Below the pieces are notes generated by a model. It was not told the origin of the DNA. It ran no database searches and saw only the letters and a program-made list of their open reading frames with translations. This document shows positions 24,312 to 31,979 of a stretch of 64,000 bases of DNA, in pieces. Within the stretch, counting starts at the first letter, position 1; each line of letters begins with the position of its first letter. A program made the translations under genes and the position numbers. This DNA is from Siderastrea radians (taxonomy: Eukaryota; Cnidaria; Anthozoa; Scleractinia; Rhizangiidae): the NCBI GenBank assembly GCA_964017195.1, contig OZ024892.1, forward strand, positions 10,896,866-10,960,865. The letters run 5' to 3'.

Positions 24312-25157
24312 ATGTCCGTCGATCGGAAGAGAAAGCAAAGCGTACACCCTGCGGGGAAGAAAAAGAAAGAGAATGTGGACTGTGATCCTGTGGTACGCGA
24401 GGTGGTGGAAGACACCCGAGCTGCGGTGGAAGATATGATGAAAGAATTGAATGATATGGTGGAGCAATCTACACCTCAATTCACATTGACGACCGTGTAT
24501 GACGAAGACCTCATTCCTCCCAGTTCGGTGGACTACATGGTATGTCCTTGCCATGATGTGCGTTTGGAGGCACGAGAATCTCAAAAGGGATGGCCTTATG
24601 TGAAATGTCCCATGCAACCATGTTTGCTGTTTTGTGGACAAGATCAAGCCCCAGACTATATGAAAGCGGTGTATAGTCAACCTCATTCAGAAGTGATGGA
24701 CATGTGGCGTTGTTTGCAATGCTTTTGCCGTGAACCCGCCACGCTTCAACAGAGCCATTCTACCCAGAACCCCGATCGCTTGTTTCTGAATTGTTCCAAG
24801 AAAAAGTGTGGCTTCTTCCGGTGGGCCGATCAACCCTTGGGTCCCAAGTACTGGACTTGGTTTCATGACCATCTCCCCAAAAAAGCCGATCCACTCGCTG
24901 AACCACCAAGCCGTGATGCTCAAGGATATCCCAAACGTGGAGTGGATATCCCCGGCCCACCACCTCCTGTCAGAAGCAAAGAGGATCGACCCCTGTCAGA
25001 CTATGAGAAACAATTGTTGCGAGAAATTCAAGATCTCAAGAACCGTCAAGAAATGATGGTAGCACCAGCTCCGCCGCCCCCTAAGTACAGTGACAGTGTT
25101 GAGAACTGGCAGAAAGGTCTAGAGACAATCACCTGTGGACGTCTAGGTCTCTTTTAA
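24312..25157 (+). CDS. Twin GRF-like zinc-finger protein
   Basis: 281 aa, ATG 46 bases after TATAAAAA. It starts with a basic tract (RKRKQ...GKKKKE). Two zinc motifs of GRF type follow: C-P-C...KCPMQPCLLFC (residues about 78-108) and C-x-C...LFLNCSKKKCGFFRW (about 134-171), each a CxC / CxxxxC pair with the aromatic ending usual for GRF fingers. The C-terminal third is proline-rich with a short charged helix (DYEKQLLREIQDL). GRF fingers bind single-stranded nucleic acid in enzymes such as topoisomerase III and APE2 (family knowledge). A replication or DNA-binding accessory is the inference. The frame is open, and AATAAA-type signals follow at about 25172. Confidence 0.6.
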   Translation: MSVDRKRKQSVHPAGKKKKENVDCDPVVREVVEDTRAAVEDMMKELNDMVEQSTPQFTLTTVYDEDLIPPSSVDYMVCPCHDVRLEARESQKGWPYVKCPMQPCLLFCGQDQAPDYMKAVYSQPHSEVMDMWRCLQCFCREPATLQQSHSTQNPDRLFLNCSKKKCGFFRWADQPLGPKYWTWFHDHLPKKADPLAEPPSRDAQGYPKRGVDIPGPPPPVRSKEDRPLSDYEKQLLREIQDLKNRQEMMVAPAPPPPKYSDSVENWQKGLETITCGRLGLF

Positions 25158-25201
25158 TGTATAAAGGAGAATGAATAAAAATTTTTATTTAGTGTGTAAC
25201 C

Positions 25202-25549
25202 ATGGAGTCTGTGTGGATGTGTTATGGGGGTCTCTTGTCCCTGGTGCAATGGCAATGCCATCAAACCCTTTGCCAAGTCTTATATGACCACCAACCCGGT
25301 GCCAAAATCCCCATTCCCCCTTGTCCCGAGGACACGCATCCTCTTCAGATCTTTGAAGAAACCCACGTAGACCGCAACCTGTATCGATGGGTGGTGTTTG
25401 TCTTATGGTTAAAAACCCATCCGAACGCATGGCGATGGTATCGAATCATTCAAAAGGCGCATCCCAACACTGTACCCACCATACCGACCTTATGGGATGA
25501 ATGTCAGAAAGTATGGCCCCTCGAAAGAATGTCTCCCAATCATGGTTGA
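25202..25549 (+). CDS. Unrecognised 115-aa Polinton protein
   Basis: Open frame with ATG just after the preceding gene's poly(A) region. It overlaps the integrase start by 37 bases in another frame. It is Trp/Cys-rich (WRWYRIIQ..., CPED, WDECQ). No family recognised. The compact position makes it likely real, since integrase begins inside its 3' end. Confidence 0.5.
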   Translation: MESVWMCYGGLLSLVQWQCHQTLCQVLYDHQPGAKIPIPPCPEDTHPLQIFEETHVDRNLYRWVVFVLWLKTHPNAWRWYRIIQKAHPNTVPTIPTLWDECQKVWPLERMSPNHG

Positions 25550-26637
25550 GTCGTTACCACGATCCTCGAGCCCCCGGCAGTTTAGGAGGCGTGCAACGGT
25601 TTGCTAAAGCCCATCAGATTCCTTTGAAAAAAGTCCAACGGGTCTTGGAACGGGATTTGGCCTATGCATTGCATAAACCACGACGTCGTCGTTTTCCCAC
25701 GGTTCCCGTGATCGTAGGAGGTTTAGATGATCAATGGGTAGCGGATTTAGTGGAAGTGCAACCGTTGGCCAAGTATAATCGGGGCATACGATACTTGTTG
25801 ACGGTGTTGGATGTGTTGTCCAAGTACGCGTGGGTACAACCGTTGAAAGACAAAACCGGGGTAGCCTTGGTCCATGCCTTTGACAAGATTTTGAAAGGAC
25901 GACGTCACCCCAATCGATTGCAAACGGATCGAGGGAAGGAATTTTACAACCGGACCTTTCAACGATGGCTTGACGAGCAAGGGATTCAACATTTTTCGAC
26001 TGAAGGGGATGCCAAAGCCAGTGTGGTGGAACGATTTAACCGCACCTTGAAAGAACGTGCGTATCGTTATTTTACCGCTGCCAACACCTTACGGTTTGAC
26101 GATGTCTTACCCGAGTTGGTGCAAGGCTATAATGCCACACGTCATCGAAGTATTGGCATGGCCCCTCAAGACGTGACGTGGGACAACGAAGAAGCTGTGT
26201 GGAAACGATTGTATGGCGGTATTGTATGGTAACGGTTGAAAGGCAAGAAAAAACCTAAATTCAAAGTAGGAGATCGTGTACGTCTCAATAAGATTCATCG
26301 ACCATTTGAAAAAGGCTATCTACCCGGTTGGACCGAAGAAGTGTTTGTGGTGCATCGTGTGGTCCCGGGCCCTGTGCCCACTTATAAGATTCGCGAATGG
26401 GATGACACCCCCGTTCAAGGCACGTTTTATGAAGAGGATTTACAAAAAGTCCATGTGTCCGACGTGTTTCGGATCGAAAAGGTACTTAAGCGACAAAAAG
26501 ATCGTTGGTTGGTCAAGTGGAAAGGGTGGCCAGACAAGTACAATAGTTGGATTGCAAGCCAAGACGTGACGTCCCTGCGACAACCCAAGACCAAAGAGAG
26601 CCCGCCCAAGAGACCCAAAAGACGACGACGCGACTAA
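25513..26637 (+). pseudogene. Polinton RVE integrase with C-terminal chromodomain, one in-frame stop
   Basis: Starts M-A-P-R-K-N (ATG 25513; an in-frame ATG also at 25501). The retroviral-type catalytic triad is visible: D78 (WVADLVEV), D139 (QTDRGKEF) and E173 (SVVERFNRT), with 33 residues between the last two. YNATRHRSIGMAPQDV follows. A TAA at 26230-26232 (codon 240) interrupts the frame, after which the same frame continues through KPKFKVGDRVRL and a chromodomain (residues about 319-350, VFRIEKVLKRQKDRWLVKWKGW) to a basic tail. The catalytic core precedes the stop, so a truncated core might still be made. Integrase inserts Polinton ends and would produce the 6-bp TSD seen here. Confidence 0.9.
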
Positions 26638-26638
26638 A

Positions 26639-27679
26639 ATGACGTTCGTCCCCAACTCTTCGTTTTACGTGACGTTGATGAGTCATGCTAGTACCAAAGA
26701 GTTTCCTGGGAACAAGAGTCATCATTTCAGAAACCGGTTGCCCAAACCCATCCGATTTATGGGGCGAGGATGGATGGTGGGCATGGTGAGTTTATCCTTA
26801 CCCACCATTCCGGTGATCGGGGAAGATTTTGTCGGTAACGCTGAGCCTCTGTTGTATGTACGATGGCACGAACGGGTGTATGACAAAGACGATCAAGGAA
26901 ATGACGAGTGGTGGCATGAACGGCGCGAACTCACCCTAAGGGGTCAAGACATGAAAAAGGAGATGGCCTCGTCGACGGGATCGCAATTTTTTCATAAACT
27001 GGTATATCGCTACCAGCAAGAACGTGCTAAACAAACCCAACCCAAAAACAAATGGGCGGAGGACAACTGACTCAAATTGTACCCGTCCTTTGAATGGACC
27101 TCAGAAGGGGATTTGTTGTTGAATACCACCAATGTGGATTACAAATGACAAGTCGCGCACGTGTCATGGGGCAAAAGCTTGGCCCTGAAAATGGGATGGA
27201 TCGAACAAGTGTCCCCCGGCCAGTATCGATTGGGCCCGAACCTCTTGCAAGAATTTCAAGGCATGTCCACGATTCCCACCCCAACGGATGTCCGCGATGC
27301 CGGCAACAAACCCACCTTTTGGAAAGTGGATGGGGATTATGTGAAGTTGAGTCTATCGTGCCCTTGGCGGTTTGTGAATGTCAACGACAAGTTTCGTCCC
27401 TCGTCGGAATTTCCCTCCACGCGTCCCTTGCACGTGTATTGTGATGTAGGGACCAGTAGCATGGTAGGGGGTCGCATCACAGATCTCTTACGAGAAATCA
27501 AGTACCACCCTCAAAACACCACCCACTTTGAACCTCGACATATTCAATATGTCCCGGTACGCAATGAAGTGGTGGAAATCGTGGAAACCCAGATGGCCGA
27601 AACCAATGGGGATCTAGTGCAATTTGACGAAGGGCGTACCCTCCTAACCCTCCACTTTAAAAGGGAAGTGGTGGTGTGA
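26639..27679 (+). pseudogene. Penton-like minor capsid paralog 2, two in-frame TGA codons
   Basis: Begins M-T-F-V-P-N-S-S-F-Y-V-T-L two bases after the integrase frame. One frame runs the full length but is cut by TGA at 27068-27070 and 27146-27148. Both lie in an AA-TGA-C context compatible with CGA to TGA decay. Shared landmarks with paralog 3 are FYVTL...SHA, GWMVGMVSLSLP, LALKMGW, LSLSCPWRFVN, RPLHVYCDV and ITDLLREIKY. Likely a former virion penton or minor capsid protein (inference from Polinton gene content). Confidence 0.65.
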
Positions 27680-27694
27680 AGAAGAAGAAAGAAA

Positions 27695-28744
27695 ATGTCG
27701 TTCTACGTGACGTTACCGAGTCATGCCAACCGACATGAATTTCCCAACAACCAAGCCAATTCCTTCAAGATTCGTTTACCTCAACCGTTACAGCTCACGG
27801 GGGGTGGATGGCAAGTGGGTTTGAGTGCCATTTCCCTACCGGATGCTCGCGTCAATTTGTATGAGTTGGTGAAGAAAGGCGGCTACATCATGTCGACGTC
27901 CTGGGACCAAGACTTTCCCAAACCGGGTGGAAAAGACGGGGAAATGGTCGGGCGAAAAGACAGCGCGCAAACCCTCATCAATGACGTCCAAGATTTGGAT
28001 TGGGTGGTGGATGGCGTGAGTTTCATGAAAGCCACCATTGCTCACTTGGAACAACGACGCAAGGAAACGGCGATTCAAGGAGGTCGGTTTGTCAACGATC
28101 AGGGCAAACACATGTACGTCAAGTTTCGTTGGGAAGGCGACGATCTGCTCATCGACAACACGAATGTCTGCCATTGCAAAACTGACACGCCAGCCCTGTA
28201 CATCTACACCAAGTTAGCACTCAAGATGGGATGGTTACGTAAAATGAACAGTGGGTTGATTTTGGGACCGAACTTACAACAAGACTTCATGGGGGATCAA
28301 ATCCCCAACATGAAAGAACCGATTAACAACGATTGGAACGATGTGGACGACGATCAGCACAACCCGGTCTTTTGGACGGTGCGTTCGTTTATGCCGGATT
28401 ATTTACGGTTGAGTATGAGTTGTGGGTGGCGTTTCACGAACTTGAATGTGGCGTTTCGGGCGGTGGTGGGTGAACCCACCCGATCGTTGCACGTGTACTC
28501 CGACGTGGCAGGCAGTACGATTGTGGGCAATCGCGTGACCGATTTGTTGCGTGAAATCCAGTACAAGCGGCAAGGACGTGGTACCCTGTATTTTGAACCG
28601 TTGCACATTCAATACATGTCTCTTCGTGACGAGGTAGTGGAAATCATTCACATTCAAGTAGCCGAAACGATTGGTACCGGAGGAGACTTGGTCAAGTTTG
28701 GCGACGGCCATACCATTGTCACGTTACACTTCAAAAAGACATAA
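27695..28744 (+). CDS. Penton-like minor capsid paralog 3 (intact)
   Basis: 349 aa, open, ATG 16 bases after paralog 2. The N-terminal FYVTLPSHAN...FPNNQAN...FKIRLPQPL motif resembles the start of small Polinton capsid proteins I know from metazoan elements. The C-terminal half has LALKMGW, LRLSMSCGWRFTNL, RSLHVYSDVAGSTIVGNRVTDLLREI and a beta-rich end HTIVTLHFKK. Overall beta-rich with few cysteines, compatible with a jelly-roll penton, but no structure search could be run. It is the only undamaged member of three paralogs and so the one that could serve a virion. Confidence 0.6.
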   Translation: MSFYVTLPSHANRHEFPNNQANSFKIRLPQPLQLTGGGWQVGLSAISLPDARVNLYELVKKGGYIMSTSWDQDFPKPGGKDGEMVGRKDSAQTLINDVQDLDWVVDGVSFMKATIAHLEQRRKETAIQGGRFVNDQGKHMYVKFRWEGDDLLIDNTNVCHCKTDTPALYIYTKLALKMGWLRKMNSGLILGPNLQQDFMGDQIPNMKEPINNDWNDVDDDQHNPVFWTVRSFMPDYLRLSMSCGWRFTNLNVAFRAVVGEPTRSLHVYSDVAGSTIVGNRVTDLLREIQYKRQGRGTLYFEPLHIQYMSLRDEVVEIIHIQVAETIGTGGDLVKFGDGHTIVTLHFKKT

Positions 28745-28782
28745 AAAAGAGAGAGACGAGAAGGGAACCCAAGTCAATCATC

Positions 28783-29007
28783 ATGCCTCCGAAACGACGA
28801 CGACGACGACCACAGCGTCCACAAGCGGGGGAAGGGATCAACGCGGTGATTGCCGGGATTCCTAAAGCCGCTTGGAAAATTACCAAAGGGATAGAAAAGT
28901 TAGCCAAAAAGAATGCCAAAAAAGCGCATGTGAAACGCATGGAGGAAATCCGAAAAGGAAAACGAAAACGCTATGCGGGGAAATCGTTTACGTGCAACCT
29001 CATGTGA
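28783..29007 (+). CDS. Small basic core-like protein (74 aa)
   Basis: Starts P-P-K-R-R-R-R-R-P, followed by an amphipathic stretch (INAVIAGIPKAAWKITKGIEKLAKK) and a Lys/Arg tail. The composition suggests DNA or membrane binding, like adenoviral core or lytic peptides. A TATAAAA-like ATAAAAAAG precedes it at about 28741. Name not assignable. Confidence 0.5.
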   Translation: MPPKRRRRRPQRPQAGEGINAVIAGIPKAAWKITKGIEKLAKKNAKKAHVKRMEEIRKGKRKRYAGKSFTCNLM

Positions 29008-29047
29008 GTATAAAAAAGAAAACAAGGGTCGTGAAAAACAAACAAAC

Positions 29048-29239
29048 ATGCCCAAGACAAGAGTGCGTCGAAGGAGACGAAGAAGAAGGCAACGAGGGGG
29101 TTTATTCCCACTCGCCGCCCTCATTCCAGCCTTGATCGCTGGAGGGAAAGCCGTGGCGTTGGGCGCAGCGGGTGGTGCGGCGAGTTACGGTGCCAAAAAA
29201 GGGTTGGAAGCAGCTTTTCGGAAAAGAAGAAGACGATGA
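29048..29239 (+). CDS. Arg-rich pX/mu-like small protein 1
   Basis: 63 aa. An eight-Arg N-terminus, R-G-G, then a hydrophobic segment (LFPLAALIPALIAGGKAVALGAAGG) and a basic end. This basic-RGG-hydrophobic layout resembles adenovirus pX (mu precursor) and its Polinton counterparts, and is repeated at 35216. TATAAAAA lies at 29009-29016, about 35 bases upstream. Proposed role is genome condensation or membrane disruption during entry (inference). Confidence 0.5.
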   Translation: MPKTRVRRRRRRRRQRGGLFPLAALIPALIAGGKAVALGAAGGAASYGAKKGLEAAFRKRRRR

Positions 29240-29309
29240 CGGTATAAAAAGAGACGAGTCCTGTGACAAAAACAAAACGTGATACTTGGTAACGCGTGAA
29301 GACGGCACG

Positions 29310-29633
29310 ATGCGAGGAGGAAGTTTGACACGATTTCGTACGGATGAGTGGTATGATCAATGGCAAAGGGTTGATGACGGATCTCTTGCGTGGGGGTTTC
29401 CAAGGCCTTAAAGCACCCGGAATCCTTTAAAACTGCCTAGTAATATAAAGAGAGGATTGGAAACGGGTTTCACACGAGGTGTCAAACGCAAAGCCGAAGA
29501 CGTCATTAAAAAAGAAATCACCAAACAAGCCAAGAAAGCTTTGAGTCATAAGAACGTGAAAGAAGCCGTGCGGGTGGCCAGTGCTTTGTTTCTCAAACAA
29601 ACCAAACGTGCGCGAGATATTTTTGGAGTGTAA
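29310..29633 (+). pseudogene. Degraded small basic Polinton gene
   Basis: ATG at 29310, 60 bases after TATAAAAA (29243-29250), opens M-R-G-G-S-L-T-R-F-R. The frame then stops at about 29410, while a helical basic sequence (KRKAEDVIKKEITKQAKKAL, about 29484-29543) continues in another frame to TAA at 29631-29633. At least one frameshift between about 29360 and 29450. The stop overlaps the next start as TAATG. Confidence 0.5.
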
Positions 29634-29857
29634 TGGAACCCGTACATTCACGACCTCGACGGATTCGTAGTGATCGAGGTTTGTCTCAATGGGGAGGTGC
29701 TTTTTGGAAACTCATGCGACGACAACGTGGTGGATGGTTGAGTCCCGAGGTGATGAGAGTACCCGGGTTTGATTTGAGACAACGCTTAGCACGACGACGC
29801 TATAAAAACCCCTCACGACGATGGGGTACCACCACTCGACGACGACGACGACGTTAA
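29633..29857 (+). CDS. Arg-rich core-like protein (74 aa)
   Basis: Starts in the TAATG overlap and ends in a run of six arginines two bases before the MCP start. Contains RRQRGGW and RQRLARRRYKNP. Strongly basic; a virion DNA-binding protein is plausible but no family is recognised. Confidence 0.5.
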   Translation: MEPVHSRPRRIRSDRGLSQWGGAFWKLMRRQRGGWLSPEVMRVPGFDLRQRLARRRYKNPSRRWGTTTRRRRRR

Positions 29858-29859
29858 AC

Positions 29860-31272
29860 ATGCCTGACGTGAGTACGCAAACCGCACCAGCTCACGCGCG
29901 TTCCGAAGGGACCGTGAACCCTGCGTTACGGATTTTCAAGGTGCCTCCCACCGACATTAGCATCAATGCCTATCGCATGGTCACCATCCAACCCACCACC
30001 ACGGGTATCAATCCCATGGAATTCATCATTCCGGGGTTGGACGATTTTGTGGATTTGGGACGCAGTTACTTTACCATGGAATTGAGTTTGCAAAAGGCTG
30101 ATAACGGGAACTTGGACGCCGCGGAGACATTGTGGCCCGTCAATAATTTGGCCCATTCCATCATCAAACAAATTGACTTGCAGTTGAATGGCACGTTGAT
30201 CAGTCCTCAATCCGACACCTATCATTACAAAGCTTACATAGAAACCTTGCTGAATTATGACCGAGAAGATGGCAAGACCGTATTGGGACCCCAAGGATGG
30301 TTCAATCAAGTGGATTTCCCACCCCTATGGACGGCCAACAATACCAACACCGCAGCGAATGCTGGTGCAGGACATGTAGACTACCAGAATCTCCCTGCCC
30401 ATCACAAAGGAGCCTTGGGTGCCATGAAAACCGAACTCGCCAAGTATGCTGATGGTGTCACGCACAGTCTGGTGTTTAGCCCACACTTGGAAGTCTTTCA
30501 CACCGGCAAACTGTTGGTGCCAGGCATAGAAATCAAGATGAAATTTCATTTCAATGGTCCGAACCTGTTTTTGAATGGAGTGGGTCTAGCAGGCCGCTTG
30601 ATGGAAGGCGATGTGAAACTACGGTTTCATCTATGTCAACTGCGTTTGAATGACGCCATCTACATGAGTTTGTCTGAAAAAAGACACAATGAAGGCCAAG
30701 TGGCTGCCTACCCCACCGTCCGCAGTGAAATCCGTACCTTCAGCATGCAAGGCAACCTGGTCCGCTTTGATATCCCCAACCTGTTTCAAAACAGAATACC
30801 TGACCGATTGATTGTGGGGTTGTTGGACAGCCGAGCCTTCAATGGAGATGTGACCCGAGATCCCTTCTGCTTCCAGAAATTTGGTCTGACTTCTATTAAA
30901 CAGATTGTCAAAGGGGAAGAATACCCTTATGAAACCCTGCACTTGGTGAACGACAATGGCACCCGAGATAATCTTGGCTACTTCCGTTTTCTGCAAGCCA
31001 GTGGCGCTTGGTGTAAAAAGAAAGGCAATATGGTGGAACTAGGAGATTGGGGCCAAGGGAAAAATTGTACCTTGTACATGTTTGACAATGTGGCCAATGG
31101 ATGTGCTGACAGTCAAACCCTCAACCCCAAGCAAACCGGAGATTTACAACTCGTCTTGGAATTTGGAGCCGCACCCGGTACCAATATAACCGTACTCGTG
31201 TATCGGGAATTTGACAACTTGTTGGAGATTGACAAGAACGGAGCCGTGTTGTATAACATTTACCAGCACTGA
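29860..31272 (+). CDS. Polinton major capsid protein (hexon-like, double jelly roll)
   Basis: 470 aa from M-P-D-V-S-T-Q at 29860. Landmarks of the metazoan Polinton MCP family (often annotated as F54H12.2-like) are clear: FIIPGLDDFVDLGRSYFTME, NNLAHSIIKQIDLQLNGTLI, SPQSDTYHYKAYIETLLNY, GPQGWFNQVD, and a C-terminal LVLEFGAAPGTNITVLVYRE before DNLLEID. Uninterrupted. It forms the pseudo-hexagonal capsid shell in models of Polinton virions (family knowledge). Its stop overlaps the protease ATG as TGATG. Confidence 0.9.
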   Translation: MPDVSTQTAPAHARSEGTVNPALRIFKVPPTDISINAYRMVTIQPTTTGINPMEFIIPGLDDFVDLGRSYFTMELSLQKADNGNLDAAETLWPVNNLAHSIIKQIDLQLNGTLISPQSDTYHYKAYIETLLNYDREDGKTVLGPQGWFNQVDFPPLWTANNTNTAANAGAGHVDYQNLPAHHKGALGAMKTELAKYADGVTHSLVFSPHLEVFHTGKLLVPGIEIKMKFHFNGPNLFLNGVGLAGRLMEGDVKLRFHLCQLRLNDAIYMSLSEKRHNEGQVAAYPTVRSEIRTFSMQGNLVRFDIPNLFQNRIPDRLIVGLLDSRAFNGDVTRDPFCFQKFGLTSIKQIVKGEEYPYETLHLVNDNGTRDNLGYFRFLQASGAWCKKKGNMVELGDWGQGKNCTLYMFDNVANGCADSQTLNPKQTGDLQLVLEFGAAPGTNITVLVYREFDNLLEIDKNGAVLYNIYQH

Positions 31273-31808
31273 TGGAACACGTGGCCTTGAATAATGTGCA
31301 ATTGGATTATTTAGCCCGAGACGACCCACAATTGAAACCTGTCTTTTACGGGACGGTGGCCTGTGATCGTTTACCCAAGAGCCCTCGCAAGACCACTTCG
31401 CAAGGGTACATTGTGAATACGTACCCGCACGATCAACCCGGACAACATTGGTTAACGGTCTGGACTGATGGAAACGTGTGTGAAGTCCTCGACAGTTATG
31501 CTTTGCCCATGGACACGTACGTACAAGCCACCCCGTTACGAGATTGGATCGTGAAACATTGGAAGTATGTGGTGACCAATGGCAAGTCCCTCCAAGCCAT
31601 CTCAAGCAAGAGTTGTGGCGATTACGCCTTGTTGTACTTGAAAGCCAAAGCCCGTGGACGGACCTTACAAGAGTTTTTAAATGAGTTTTCTGATCATGAT
31701 TATGTAAGCAATGACCATCAAGCCGGTCAACGCCTTCAACAATTAATTGTAGGCCAAGAAGCGAGATGGTATCAAATCTGTTGTCACCCGTATCCTCAAT
31801 GTAATTAA
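31272..31808 (+). CDS. Adenain/Ulp1-type cysteine protease
   Basis: 178 aa. The catalytic set is visible in the expected order: H59 (GQHWLTVW), D74 (EVLDSYA), Q108 (LQAISS) and C115 (KSCGDYALLYL). Length and spacing match Polinton maturation proteases related to adenovirus protease. It directly follows the MCP with a one-base overlap (TGATG), suggesting coupled translation. Intact. It would cleave capsid and core precursors during maturation. Confidence 0.9.
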   Translation: MEHVALNNVQLDYLARDDPQLKPVFYGTVACDRLPKSPRKTTSQGYIVNTYPHDQPGQHWLTVWTDGNVCEVLDSYALPMDTYVQATPLRDWIVKHWKYVVTNGKSLQAISSKSCGDYALLYLKAKARGRTLQEFLNEFSDHDYVSNDHQAGQRLQQLIVGQEARWYQICCHPYPQCN

Positions 31809-31856
31809 ACCATGTTGGGAAAAAAAAGTTGTTTTTATTGTGTCCTATCCAAAAAC

Positions 31857-31938
31857 GGAGTCGTAGCTCAGTCGGTAGAGCCTTTGGATCCCCGAAAAAA
31901 CAGGGGGTCGTGCGTGGGTTCGAGTCCCACCGACTCCA
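31857..31938 (+). tRNA. tRNA-like gene with irregular anticodon arm
   Basis: Seven perfect acceptor pairs (GGAGTCG / CGACTCC, then A), a D arm GCTC-AGTCGGTA-GAGC, and a perfect T arm GTGGG-TTCGAGT-CCCAC. Boxes A (TAGCTCAGTCGG) and B (GGTTCGAGTCC) are near consensus. The 32 bases between the D and T arms do not fold into a standard anticodon arm; they hold an alternative hairpin (GATCCCC / GGGGGTC). So no amino acid can be assigned. It could contain a short intron, be a class-II variant, or be a tRNA mimic. T8 follows at 31952-31959. Confidence 0.6.
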
Positions 31939-31951
31939 ATAAAAAGGTGCC

Positions 31952-31959
31952 TTTTTTTT
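31952..31959 (+). terminator. Pol III-type T8 terminator
   Basis: Eight Ts 14 bases after the tRNA-like 3' end, in the gap before the ATPase ATG at 31980. AAAAAGG...CCTTTTT also forms a small hairpin. Confidence 0.55.
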
Positions 31960-31979
31960 CATGGGTATTAGTCCTCATC

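Noticed and set aside
31144..31962. 272-codon minus-strand frame opposite the MCP end and protease
   Set aside because: Shadow of conserved plus-strand genes with clear catalytic motifs.
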